Positions 25,671 to 33,949 of a DNA stretch of 64,000 nucleotides are shown piece after piece. Each line of letters opens with the position of its first letter. Within the stretch, counting starts at the first letter, position 1. Below the pieces are notes generated by a model. The model did no database searches. It was not told the origin of the DNA and saw nothing but the letters and a program-made list of their open reading frames with translations. Source of the DNA: GCA-2683825 sp965662355 (lineage in GTDB: Bacteria > Planctomycetota > UBA1135 > GCA-002686595); assembly GCA_965662355.1 (NCBI GenBank), contig CBFIHP010000025.1, forward strand, positions 7,591 through 71,590. The letters are read 5' to 3'. The position numbers and the translations under genes were made by a program.

Positions 25671-27434
25671 CTATTCGCCAGGGCCGCCTCCAAGGACGAC
25701 ATCGAGCGCGTTGGAGAGCTGGGGTGCCGGGGCGCCCGTGCAGAGTCCCTGAGCAGTGGCTTCGAATCCGACCAGGGAGGGGTTGTTGGGAATGGACTGC
25801 GAAAAGAGAGCGAGCGAGCCTGCGTGGGCTCGGACTCGGGCGAAGAGCTGACTTCCGGCCACAAGCACCTCGCCGAAGGGCGTGATCAGGCCGGATCCGG
25901 GCAAAGCGAAAACAAAGAACAGCGCGAAGCCAGTGCCATGGGGCGTGCAATCGAGATCGACATTCCAGCTGGCCCCTACGATCGGCATCGAAACGCTGCT
26001 GAGGCTCTCCGGGTTCAGCCCCGATCCGTCTCGCACGTCAGCCACGGCGGGGGATGAGCCCTCGGGCATACGGAAGCTCAGGTTGTCGAGGGCTCCCGAG
26101 CTGCCGAAGTTCACTTCGATCCTGAGGACCGCTGCACGGTCGAAGCCCGCATCCTCGCTGCTCGTGACCGTGGAATTGAATCCAGGCTGGGGACCGACGA
26201 AGGTGAGGTCCAGGGTTCGCTCCCCCGCGGTCGCGTTCTCGAGCCGGTCTCCGGTCCATTCCGGGGGAACGGTATACGTTCGGATGTTGTTCGCCATGTC
26301 GGTCAGGACGACCCTTGTCACTTCGTCGATTCCGGCGTCGATGTCCATGAGATCGACCCTGTTGGGCGTCACCGGAGCCGCAAAGGCGAAGGCCAGCGTG
26401 CCTCCATCCGGGTCATCGTTCGGAAAATCGAAGATGCCGGAAACGGATTGGCCAGACGCGTTGTCGTTCTGGAGGATCAGGAGGTTGCCTCTATCGACGA
26501 GAAGATCCCCATCCTGACTACCGGCGTTCGGTCCACCGGGATTCGAGTCGAAGACAGCGGCACTCGCGTTGCCACCGGAGCCGGAGATCGAAACGATATT
26601 TCCGAACTCAGGCGGCGATGAGATGTCCTGGCCATTGACGAGAGGCGTGGACATATCGTCTTCGGTTTCGAAGTCGAGGACCGTCCCCGGTGTCACGTAG
26701 TTGAGGATGTTCTCGAGAAGCAACTGATTGTCACCGAAGCTTATGGGATGGTCTGAAGTGTCCGACCAATTGCTGGTATCGCTCAGGAACACGGCGCGCG
26801 TTCCCGGGAGGGCCAATACGGAGAGAGCATCGTCCTCCCCCGAACCCGTGGTGAGGTCCAGGCCCGGCGCAGCTGTCGTGATGGTGAGTTGAAAATCGAC
26901 GCCGATCTCTGCCAGCCCTTCCGTGATGGGATGATCCACGAAACCCGTGATGACATGACCAGACGGAGAGGAAGGAGCGTCGGCAAAGCTAATCCCATAC
27001 GAGGCCACAAGAGCGTTGATGTTAGGTACGTTGAACCCGCTTCCGTTGTCGGCCAGTACGACCAGGCCGCCTCCTGCGGCAACGAAAGCCTCGACGGCAT
27101 CGATCTCGCTTGCAGTATATTCGTCCAAGTTCTGGGAGTAGGGTTGAACGAGAAACACAGCATCTAACCCCACCAGGTCTGCAGCCCCGAAGGAAGTGAG
27201 GTCAACGATCGTATGACCCAGGCCTTCGACCACCGATCGAAACGTAACGTAGTCCGATCCGTTGGCGATATTGCTAGCGGTGTTGAATCCGTGCACGGCA
27301 TCGAGCCCGATCATGCTTCCGGTGGCCTGGACGTCGAAGATGGGCACAGATTGTTGGGCTACGTCGATGGGAGCGAGTGCTGTAGTGAGGAAGAGGGGAA
27401 GCGCGATCGGGACACACGAGACGATCTTGGTCAT
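25671..27434 (-). CDS. large secreted protein with GATase-like and C-terminal surface module
   Basis: A 587-residue exported protein. A signal peptide (MTKIVSCVPIALPLFLTTALA) is followed by residues about 30-240 that resemble a class I glutamine-amidotransferase/ThuA-like Rossmann region: VFLVQPYSQNLDEY, AVEAFVAAGGGLVVLADNGSG, HVITGFVDHPITEGL, FLSDTSNWSD. The middle, about 250-460, is beta-rich with DGGTLAFAFAAPVTP and LDNLSFRMPEG, like a lectin/PEP-type domain. The last 110 residues contain FVFALPGSGLITPFG and QGLCTGAPAPQLSNALDVVLG. From memory, that style of C-terminal module recurs in secreted proteins of uncultivated planctomycetes. Function unknown. It is convergent with the att-bounded segment. 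Confidence 0.7.
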   Translation of the reverse strand: MTKIVSCVPIALPLFLTTALAPIDVAQQSVPIFDVQATGSMIGLDAVHGFNTASNIANGSDYVTFRSVVEGLGHTIVDLTSFGAADLVGLDAVFLVQPYSQNLDEYTASEIDAVEAFVAAGGGLVVLADNGSGFNVPNINALVASYGISFADAPSSPSGHVITGFVDHPITEGLAEIGVDFQLTITTAAPGLDLTTGSGEDDALSVLALPGTRAVFLSDTSNWSDTSDHPISFGDNQLLLENILNYVTPGTVLDFETEDDMSTPLVNGQDISSPPEFGNIVSISGSGGNASAAVFDSNPGGPNAGSQDGDLLVDRGNLLILQNDNASGQSVSGIFDFPNDDPDGGTLAFAFAAPVTPNRVDLMDIDAGIDEVTRVVLTDMANNIRTYTVPPEWTGDRLENATAGERTLDLTFVGPQPGFNSTVTSSEDAGFDRAAVLRIEVNFGSSGALDNLSFRMPEGSSPAVADVRDGSGLNPESLSSVSMPIVGASWNVDLDCTPHGTGFALFFVFALPGSGLITPFGEVLVAGSQLFARVRAHAGSLALFSQSIPNNPSLVGFEATAQGLCTGAPAPQLSNALDVVLGGGPGE

Positions 27435-27896
27435 GATGGGAGCTTGTTGATGGACGAGGGGGGGGTGTCGACGCGCGCCGTTTTGGGTGCCGGGATTGAG
27501 TTGCGGCTAACGGGATTGAGTTACGGCTAATAGGGTAGACGCATATCTGCCGCAACGGGGTCCTACGGAGGGGTAAGTCTCTTGGGAAGAACGTTGATCC
27601 GTAGGGACCGCTGCGAGCTCGTTGCGGGGTCCTCTTCCTGCATGGAGGATATTCGATTCATGCTGTGTCCCAGCGCGTAGAGATGCCCAGTGCACAGGAA
27701 CGTGTACCGCCGCTAGCTCGAAACCGGTCCCATTCCTGGCACCGAGGCCAGGCAGCGTGCAGCTCACGTCAGGCTGCAAGAGTCGCGGACATCCAGATGG
27801 TTGCCCTGCCACAAGGCCCATGGTGTAGTGGATCCGTTGTGAGCGTTGGGCGTTCGTGCTCTGCGTTTTCGCCGCACTTCTCTGGGCTATCCCTCC
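27435..27896. other. 462-bp intergenic region between divergent genes
   Basis: Upstream of both the secreted protein gene (minus) and the FabZ-like gene (plus). It holds the 2 x 20 bp tandem repeat at 27491-27530, a run of eight G near 27468-27475 and two imperfect copies of a GGGGTCC-containing block (around 27551 and 27620). I see no convincing gene; short frames here have poor composition. Confidence 0.5.
27491..27530. repeat. tandem 20-bp direct repeat
   Basis: CGGGATTGAGTTGCGGCTAA is repeated immediately with one change (G to A at position 13). It sits 57 bases upstream of the start of the secreted protein gene, where a regulator-binding site or recent slippage duplication are both possible. 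Confidence 0.7.
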
Positions 27897-28373
27897 ATGC
27901 CGACCGCAACTTTGTTAGCACCGACCGATATCGATCAGAATCAAACGGTCTTCGACATCGATGCCATCCGCGAGCGAAACCCGCAGCGCTTCGACCTGGA
28001 GATGCTGGATCGGATCGTTCACCTGGACCCCGACTCGGGGCTGATTGCGGCCGTGCGCGAGATACGGCAGGACGAATTCTGGGTACGCTGCCACTTCCCC
28101 GACGAGGCGATCCTGCCCGGCGTGCTGATGATCGAGGCGGCGGGGCAACTCTGCAGCTTCTACTTCCGCGAGGTCACGGGCGTGCCCGGCGTGATCGGGT
28201 TCGCGGCAACGGACAGGGTCAAGTTTCGCGGCCTCGTGCGCCCCGGCGAGCGTTTGCTGATCGTTGGGCAAATGACCTCGCTGACGGCCCGGCGAGCGCG
28301 CTTCAAAGCCCAGGCCTTCGTGGGCGAGCGTCGGGTGTTCGAAGCGGAGGTCACCGGGATGGTGGTGCTCTAG
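27897..28373 (+). CDS. FabZ-like 3-hydroxyacyl-ACP dehydratase family protein
   Basis: A 158-residue hot-dog-fold protein. Residues about 60-90 contain HFPDEAILPGVLMIEAAGQL, with the catalytic His, the PG turn and the catalytic Glu of the FabZ/FabA family. VIGFAATDRVKFRGLVRPGERL is the second conserved block. The N-terminal 45 residues are atypical of housekeeping FabZ. It lies far from the main fab cluster at 40.5 kb, so it may be a second dehydratase for a special acyl chain rather than the core enzyme. ATG 27897 is chosen; a longer upstream frame is less protein-like. Confidence 0.8.
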   Translation: MPTATLLAPTDIDQNQTVFDIDAIRERNPQRFDLEMLDRIVHLDPDSGLIAAVREIRQDEFWVRCHFPDEAILPGVLMIEAAGQLCSFYFREVTGVPGVIGFAATDRVKFRGLVRPGERLLIVGQMTSLTARRARFKAQAFVGERRVFEAEVTGMVVL

Positions 28374-28452
28374 CGCAGCACGGCGGACGCAAGGCCCGCG
28401 GAGTGACGCTCGGCCTGCTGGAAGCGCTGCCGGCGAAAAGCATGGACATCGG

Positions 28453-30348
28453 ATGGAAGCGATCCCCCGGCGCCCCTACCCTCCATTCAGCTTGAGTCCT
28501 CAAAAGTCGTTATCCGCGCCGCGTCGTGCCCGTCTGGAGAAGTTCCTGGCGCTTCTCTTCACGACGGTGGCGACCTGGCCGCTCTTGTGGCACTTGCCGC
28601 AACTCACGCGGCTGGCGGATCCGACGCTGGATGATTGCATCTACTACTGGAACGACTGGTGGGTGCTCGAGTCCCTCCGGCATGGGACGAATCCGTTCTT
28701 CTGCTCGGAGGTCTTCCATCCCCACGGGACCTCGCTGGTGCTCTCACCCCTGGCATTCCCGCTGGCGCTCTTCTCCGCTCCGTTCCAGATGTGGCTGGAT
28801 CCGCTGCATGGTGCGGCGCTGGCGACGAAGCTCTGCATGTTCGCGAGCTTTCCGATCGCCATCCTCGGCATGGCCCGCTTCCTGCGGCGAACCTTCGGCA
28901 TGAGCCCCTGGCCGGCCTTCATCGCCGGCTGCATGTTCGCCTTCGTTCCGTTTCGCATGCTGCACCTCGGGCGAGTCCACTACCTGATGGGGGCCTTGGT
29001 TCCATGGTTCCTCGAACGACTCGTCGCGGGACTCCGTGACGGAGAGCTGCGAGCCGCCTTCCTGTGCGGGGCCATCTTCGCCCTGGCCGGGGCATGTGAT
29101 GCGTCGCTCTTGCCCGAGATGGGCCTCGCCGCCGGCGCCGTGCTGCTGTACGAATGGCAGCGTCGTGGAGAGCTGGGCCCAAAGCTCTTCCTTCGCCGCG
29201 CGGCCTTGTGCCTGGGGAGTGGGGGAGTGCTGCTCGCCCCACTCTTGATCCCGATGTTGCTGGAGCTGCGCGCAAACCCGGGCGTGGACGTCGTCAGCCA
29301 GCTGCACTTCGAGGGCCGGCCCGATCCGATCCAGCTGGCCTTTTCACCGGACTTGAACAACCTCTCCTGGTACCTCGCGCCCGCCCTCCACGAGGGCCTC
29401 CTGGGGGCCGGCTCGGGGCTGGCTGAAGGCAGCCATGAAAACCGAGTCATCTGGCGCGCGATGCACGGCGGGCGCGAGGCCTCGGGGATCGCGGTGGGGG
29501 CCTCGTTGCTTCTGCTCCTCGGCACCGGCTTCGCCTGTGTCCGGGGCATGCGCAAGGAGCTGTGGCCCTTTTTGGGCCTGGCTGTGCTCGGATTTCTGCT
29601 GGCCCTGGGACCGTTTCGACAGTTGGGCTCCGACGTGCTGCGCATGCCCCACTACTGGCTGGCGAAGTTCATCCCGGGACTGGCAGCTGGGCGCTACGTC
29701 GCGGCCAACCTGCGCCTCTTCTATCTCGGGCTGGCGATCCTCGCGGCCTTCGGGATGCGGCGCATGGAAGTCCCTCGAATCGCCAGCCCTCCGACCCGTT
29801 TTCTGGCCTGCGCGGCCGTGGCAGGTGCGATCGCCCTGGCGGGCTGGAGCGCCCGCACCTGGGAGTACCGGCCGATCCGACACGAACCCGTGTACCAGGC
29901 CATCGCCTCCGACCCCGGGGTCGGTGCGATCATCGATCTGCCCCACGACTTTCGCCCGAATTTACGGCGAATGGCCCTGGGGCAGATCCTGCACCGGCGG
30001 GCCATGTGTGGTGGCCCCGTGACCCGCGTGCGGCCCGAAGTCGTGCGTGCGTTCACCGAGGAGCTCCTGGCGGTGGCTCGCTTTCAGGATCCGCCGCCTG
30101 CGCGTTCGCGATTGAATCCAGGCCTCCTGCGGGAGGTCGCGGAGAACCAGAGCCAGCTCGTGGAGAAGGGCGTGCGCTTCGTAATTCTGCGCCGCAGACT
30201 CTTCAAGGATGCGACCCTTCGGGAGCAAATCGAAGCCTACCTCGAGGCCCATGAAGGGCTCGAGATCCAGGAGATCGACGGGCACTTGCTCGTGCGCGTC
30301 CAGGGCCCCCTCGCGCGCCCGACTTCGGGTCTGTCCTCGGACGACTAG
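28453..30348 (+). CDS. polytopic membrane protein, GT-C glycosyltransferase-like
   Basis: A 631-residue protein with about 10-12 hydrophobic segments and a soluble C-terminal domain of about 150 residues. The first loop after the first membrane helix carries LADPTLDDCIYYWNDWWVLE and FHPHGTSLVLSPLAFPLALF. These resemble the acidic first loop of GT-C glycosyltransferases and DUF2079/YfhO-like membrane proteins. GAIIDLPHDFRP in the C-terminal part is a pattern seen in such proteins. Donor and acceptor are unknown. ATG 28453 follows the FabZ-like gene by 80 bases. Confidence 0.6.
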   Translation: MEAIPRRPYPPFSLSPQKSLSAPRRARLEKFLALLFTTVATWPLLWHLPQLTRLADPTLDDCIYYWNDWWVLESLRHGTNPFFCSEVFHPHGTSLVLSPLAFPLALFSAPFQMWLDPLHGAALATKLCMFASFPIAILGMARFLRRTFGMSPWPAFIAGCMFAFVPFRMLHLGRVHYLMGALVPWFLERLVAGLRDGELRAAFLCGAIFALAGACDASLLPEMGLAAGAVLLYEWQRRGELGPKLFLRRAALCLGSGGVLLAPLLIPMLLELRANPGVDVVSQLHFEGRPDPIQLAFSPDLNNLSWYLAPALHEGLLGAGSGLAEGSHENRVIWRAMHGGREASGIAVGASLLLLLGTGFACVRGMRKELWPFLGLAVLGFLLALGPFRQLGSDVLRMPHYWLAKFIPGLAAGRYVAANLRLFYLGLAILAAFGMRRMEVPRIASPPTRFLACAAVAGAIALAGWSARTWEYRPIRHEPVYQAIASDPGVGAIIDLPHDFRPNLRRMALGQILHRRAMCGGPVTRVRPEVVRAFTEELLAVARFQDPPPARSRLNPGLLREVAENQSQLVEKGVRFVILRRRLFKDATLREQIEAYLEAHEGLEIQEIDGHLLVRVQGPLARPTSGLSSDD

Positions 30349-30415
30349 CCCGTCGGTGCCCGGAAGTCATGGGCGGTGGGTGGAGCGCCCGCGCGCGGTG
30401 GCTACACTCCACGCC

Positions 30416-31666
30416 ATGAGCAAGCGTCCCGTCGCGTCCCGATTCCGGATCGCTCGGCCCCGGCCCCTGTCGTCCCTCTGCTACCTGGGGCTCGTCGGGG
30501 TCCTGGTCCTCGGCTCCGGCTGCAAGGTGGCGGAAGCGCGCATGTGGAACCTCCGTGAGGTTCACGAGCCCAACGGCCGGCCGCGCCGCAAGGCCAAGAC
30601 CCAGAGCGATGCGGCCTACCTGATGGAGCGCACCTTGCGCACCTTGGAGCTCGGCGCGAACGAAAGCGCGAAGGCCGAGGAGAAGCCGCTCGCCGATCCC
30701 CTGGGCACGTGCTTCTCGAACCTGGTGGCCCTTTCGGAATGCGACGCCACCAAGGACATGAGCGCTGCCCTGATGGCCGAGGGCTTCGCCTGGCTCGCGA
30801 TCGACTGCACCTACGCGTTGTCGCGCGACCGTGCGGCCCGCGCGATGGGCCCGCTTGCCGCGCGACTGAAGGTCGATAAGGCACTGCCACCTCCCGCGGA
30901 GCCCGCTGCGACTGACGACATCACCACGGCCTATCAAACCCTCGTCGTCGCCGCCGGTCCGATCGTGCGTGGTGAGAGGGGTTCGAGTCTCGACGTGCGC
31001 GATGCCGCGCTGGCCATCGGCGCGTTGCAGCCGGATCGCGCGGGGACCCTGCGACTGTTGAAGGCGACCAATGTGCTGCTCGAGGAAGGCGGCAAGAAGA
31101 GCGCCCTGGATCCTCTGCGTGGACTTCAACGCTCTCTCGCGAAACGCGCCCTGGCCCTCGCCCTTCACGAGGGTATGGACGACGAGGATGGACGGGTTGT
31201 CGCGGCCATCCTCAACTCGCGATTGATGCTGGAGGGCGAGAACAAGGAAAAGCTCCTGGAGTGGACCTTGGCGACACCCCACGAAGGCCTGCGCAACTCT
31301 CCGGAGCTGGCCCTCGAAGCCATCGAATGGATCGCCGCGAACGGCCTACCGGCGCAGGTTCCACAGGAAGATGGGAGCCTGGCACTGGACGAGGGAGCGC
31401 GCAACGAACGCTGGACGGGAGCCTTCATTCAGATGCTTGGCGAGGTGCAAGGCCAGCTCGTTCCCGCTTGCTCCCGTGCGCTCGCGCGGCTGACCGGGCA
31501 CCCGGCGACCATCCGCCCCGAGGAGTGGTTGGCCTGGTGGCGCTGGGAACGCGATTCGATCAATAGCAACACCACCGAGAGCAACAGCACCGAGTCTGAC
31601 ACGGCCAGTGAGGCCGCCGCCCGGCCGCAAGCGGCAAGCACATCGAAAGCCGAGGATCGGTCCTGA
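30416..31666 (+). CDS. hypothetical lipoprotein with alpha-helical repeats
   Basis: A 416-residue protein with an N-terminal hydrophobic segment ending LGSGC (Cys36), a probable lipoprotein signal with an imperfect lipobox. The body is Ala/Leu-rich helical sequence resembling HEAT-like repeats (for example VRDAALAIGALQPDRAGTL). It then runs into ARLTGHPATIRPEEWLAWWR and a low-complexity Asn/Thr/Ser/Glu tail. No catalytic motif is seen. The stop overlaps the next gene at CTGA, suggesting the two are translated together. Confidence 0.6.
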   Translation: MSKRPVASRFRIARPRPLSSLCYLGLVGVLVLGSGCKVAEARMWNLREVHEPNGRPRRKAKTQSDAAYLMERTLRTLELGANESAKAEEKPLADPLGTCFSNLVALSECDATKDMSAALMAEGFAWLAIDCTYALSRDRAARAMGPLAARLKVDKALPPPAEPAATDDITTAYQTLVVAAGPIVRGERGSSLDVRDAALAIGALQPDRAGTLRLLKATNVLLEEGGKKSALDPLRGLQRSLAKRALALALHEGMDDEDGRVVAAILNSRLMLEGENKEKLLEWTLATPHEGLRNSPELALEAIEWIAANGLPAQVPQEDGSLALDEGARNERWTGAFIQMLGEVQGQLVPACSRALARLTGHPATIRPEEWLAWWRWERDSINSNTTESNSTESDTASEAAARPQAASTSKAEDRS

Positions 31667-32934
31667 AAGAGCCGGAGAACGCAGCCGGAGATCCGGGGCA
31701 AAGCGCGCACGAGCAGACCCCGGCGCGCACGGAGAAGCATGGGCGCAAACGCTTCTTTGGCGCCCTGCGCCTGCTCGTTGCAGGAGCGATCCTGTTCTGG
31801 GTCGCCCAGACCCTGCCCTGGGAAGATCGGCTGACCTACCACACCCAGTCCGAGACGAAACTCTCGGTCCGGGGGGTGATCGAGGGTGACTGGAAAGAGA
31901 CTGGGGTCAGCTTCGTCTTCCTTCCCGACACACATCTCGAGGCGGGCTGGCCCCAGGCCGCGCTCCATGCAGCCCTGGTGGGCGAGCCCCTGCAGGTCAA
32001 CCGTCGGATCGAAGGCGTCAGTGGCTACGACTGGCAGCCCGGAATGCCGCGGGTCTTCCGAGCCATGGATTCGGGTCTTCTCGGGTTGGCCATGCTGCTC
32101 TTCCTGATGGGCAACTTGACGATCGTCACCCGCTGGTGGCGCTTGCTCGCGCTCGCCGGATGCCCGACCTCGTGGTTCAACGCGCTGCGCCTGACGTTCA
32201 TCGGGCTCTTCTTCAACACGGTCATGCCGGGTCAGACCGGTGGCGATCTGGTGAAGGGCGTTCTGGCAGCGAAGGAGAATCCGGCTCGGCGGGCGGATGC
32301 CCTGGTCACGGTCCTCGCGGATCGCATCTTCGGCATGCTCGCCCTGGCGATGTTGGCCGTGATCGTGATCCTCGTCGCCGGTGGCCCCTTCCTCGTCCTG
32401 CGCCAGGGTCTCTTGCTTCTGCTGGCCGTCGTTACCGTGGGGCTTGGGCTGTATGCGAACAAGGGCCTGCGTCGCAAGCTGGGACTGTCGGCCCTGGTCG
32501 ACAAGCTTCCAGTGGGGGACAAGCTGCGCAAGCTGGACAATGCGGCCATGCTCTACCTGCAGCGTCCGCTGCAGGTGACGATTGCGTTTCTCTTCTCGTT
32601 CCTCAACCACTTTTGCGTCGTCCTCGGCGTGTTCTTCCTGGGCAAGGCCCTGGGAGTTCCCCTCGAGCAGGTGGCCCTGGCCGACTACCTGGTCCTCGTT
32701 CCCGTGGCGAACATCGTCGCGGCCATTCCCCTGGCACCGGGCGGGTGGGGACTGGGTGAGCTCGTGTATCAGGAGCTCTTCGACATGATCGGCGCCAGCG
32801 TCTCCCTGGGCGTCGCAGTCAGCGTGACCTTCCGGCTCTGCATGCTCGTGATCGGCCTCCTGGGCAGTCCGTTCCTCTTGTTCTCGGGCAACCGCGAGGC
32901 CATCCGCCAGGCGGAGCAGGGCCCCCGGGACTGA
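31663..32934 (+). CDS. flippase-like membrane protein (LPG synthase TM / UPF0104 family), probable CTG start
   Basis: About eight transmembrane helices and the family motifs LTFIGLFFNTVMPGQTGGDLVKG, ADRIFGMLALAM and IPLAPGGWGLGELVYQELF place it with the lysylphosphatidylglycerol-synthase transmembrane / YbhN-like proteins, thought to move or modify lipids. The first in-frame conventional start (GTG 31876) would delete the first membrane helix (residues about 34-52, FGALRLLVAGAILFWVAQTL). The frame opens only at 31612 and contains no ATG, GTG or TTG before that helix. CTG 31663, which overlaps the preceding stop as CTGA, is therefore the best start and gives 423 residues. Confidence 0.75.
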   Translation: MKEPENAAGDPGQSAHEQTPARTEKHGRKRFFGALRLLVAGAILFWVAQTLPWEDRLTYHTQSETKLSVRGVIEGDWKETGVSFVFLPDTHLEAGWPQAALHAALVGEPLQVNRRIEGVSGYDWQPGMPRVFRAMDSGLLGLAMLLFLMGNLTIVTRWWRLLALAGCPTSWFNALRLTFIGLFFNTVMPGQTGGDLVKGVLAAKENPARRADALVTVLADRIFGMLALAMLAVIVILVAGGPFLVLRQGLLLLLAVVTVGLGLYANKGLRRKLGLSALVDKLPVGDKLRKLDNAAMLYLQRPLQVTIAFLFSFLNHFCVVLGVFFLGKALGVPLEQVALADYLVLVPVANIVAAIPLAPGGWGLGELVYQELFDMIGASVSLGVAVSVTFRLCMLVIGLLGSPFLLFSGNREAIRQAEQGPRD

Positions 32935-33049
32935 GCCGCCCGGAGAGAACCGGTGGCGCGGCGCTTCGAGCCCCGGAGGCGAGGGCGAACTGGCCAACTT
33001 CGGGACTCAACCCTGGAGAGATTCGCGCTCTCCGCGTAGGGTTCCCGGC

Positions 33050-33949
33050 ATGAGCCTCCTCGTCTGTGGAACCCTGGCCTTCGACTCGATCGAGACCCCG
33101 TACGACAAGCGCCCCGACATGATCGGTGGTTCGGCGACGTACTTCGCCCACGCCGCGCGCTACTTCACCCCCGTCCAGCTGGTGGGTGTGGTCGGGACCG
33201 ACTTTCCCGATTCCGTCATCGCGGATTTCAAGCAGCGCAACATCGACACGCGCGGCCTGGAAGTCGCCGAAGGCAAGACCTTCCGCTGGGCCGGTCGCTA
33301 CGAGGCCGACTGGAACACGCGCACCACCCTCGACACGCAGCTGAACGTGTTCGCGGACTTCGACCCCAAGGTGCCCGAGGACTTCAAGGGTTCAGAATTC
33401 GTCTTCCTGGCCAACGCCGCGCCGGCCTTGCAGATGCAAGCGCTCGAGCAGGTCAAGAGCCCGAAGTTCGTCGTGGCCGACACGATGAACCTGTGGATCG
33501 AACAGACGCGCGCGGACCTGGACACGCTCCTGACCAAGGTCGATGGCCTCGTCATCAACGACGAGGAGGCCTTCCTCTTGACCGGCAAGCGCAACCTCTT
33601 CCAGGCCGCGCAACAGATCCTCGAGTCGGGGCCGAAATACCTCATCCTGAAGAAGGGTGAGCACGGCGCCTTCCTGTTTGGCGAAGGGGTGCGCTTCGCG
33701 CTTCCCGCCTATCCCGTCGCCGAAGTGGTCGATCCGACCGGCGCAGGGGATTCGTTCGCGGGCGGTTTCATGGGATACCTCACCTCGGTGGCGAACATCG
33801 AGCCTGCGACCTTGAAGCGCGCCATGCTTTACGGCACGGCAACCGCATCGTTCTGCGTCGAGGGCTTCAGCGTGGAAGCCCTCGGGGTTCAGAACCGGGA
33901 GCGCGTCGAGTCGCGCTACAACGAGCTGCATTCGTTGCTCACGGTTTGA
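33050..33949 (+). CDS. PfkB-family carbohydrate/nucleoside kinase
   Basis: A 299-residue ribokinase-fold kinase. The N terminus has LVCGTLAFDSIETPYD and a GGSATYFAHAARYF substrate-lid segment. The catalytic signature DPTGAGDSFAGGFMGYL carries the base Asp and anion hole near residue 233, preceded by YLILKKGEHGAFLF. The substrate cannot be told from sequence; adenosine-kinase-like and sugar kinases both fit. A 6-bp hairpin (33015-33033, GGAGAG/CTCTCC) precedes the start. Its stop overlaps the next gene (TTGA). Confidence 0.85.
   Translation: MSLLVCGTLAFDSIETPYDKRPDMIGGSATYFAHAARYFTPVQLVGVVGTDFPDSVIADFKQRNIDTRGLEVAEGKTFRWAGRYEADWNTRTTLDTQLNVFADFDPKVPEDFKGSEFVFLANAAPALQMQALEQVKSPKFVVADTMNLWIEQTRADLDTLLTKVDGLVINDEEAFLLTGKRNLFQAAQQILESGPKYLILKKGEHGAFLFGEGVRFALPAYPVAEVVDPTGAGDSFAGGFMGYLTSVANIEPATLKRAMLYGTATASFCVEGFSVEALGVQNRERVESRYNELHSLLTV

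Noticed and set aside
27790..27840. Segment resembling the 5' end of a tRNA (GGCCCATGGTGTAGTGG)
   Set aside because: No anticodon arm, T arm or acceptor partner follows, so it is not a tRNA gene; a remnant cannot be shown.
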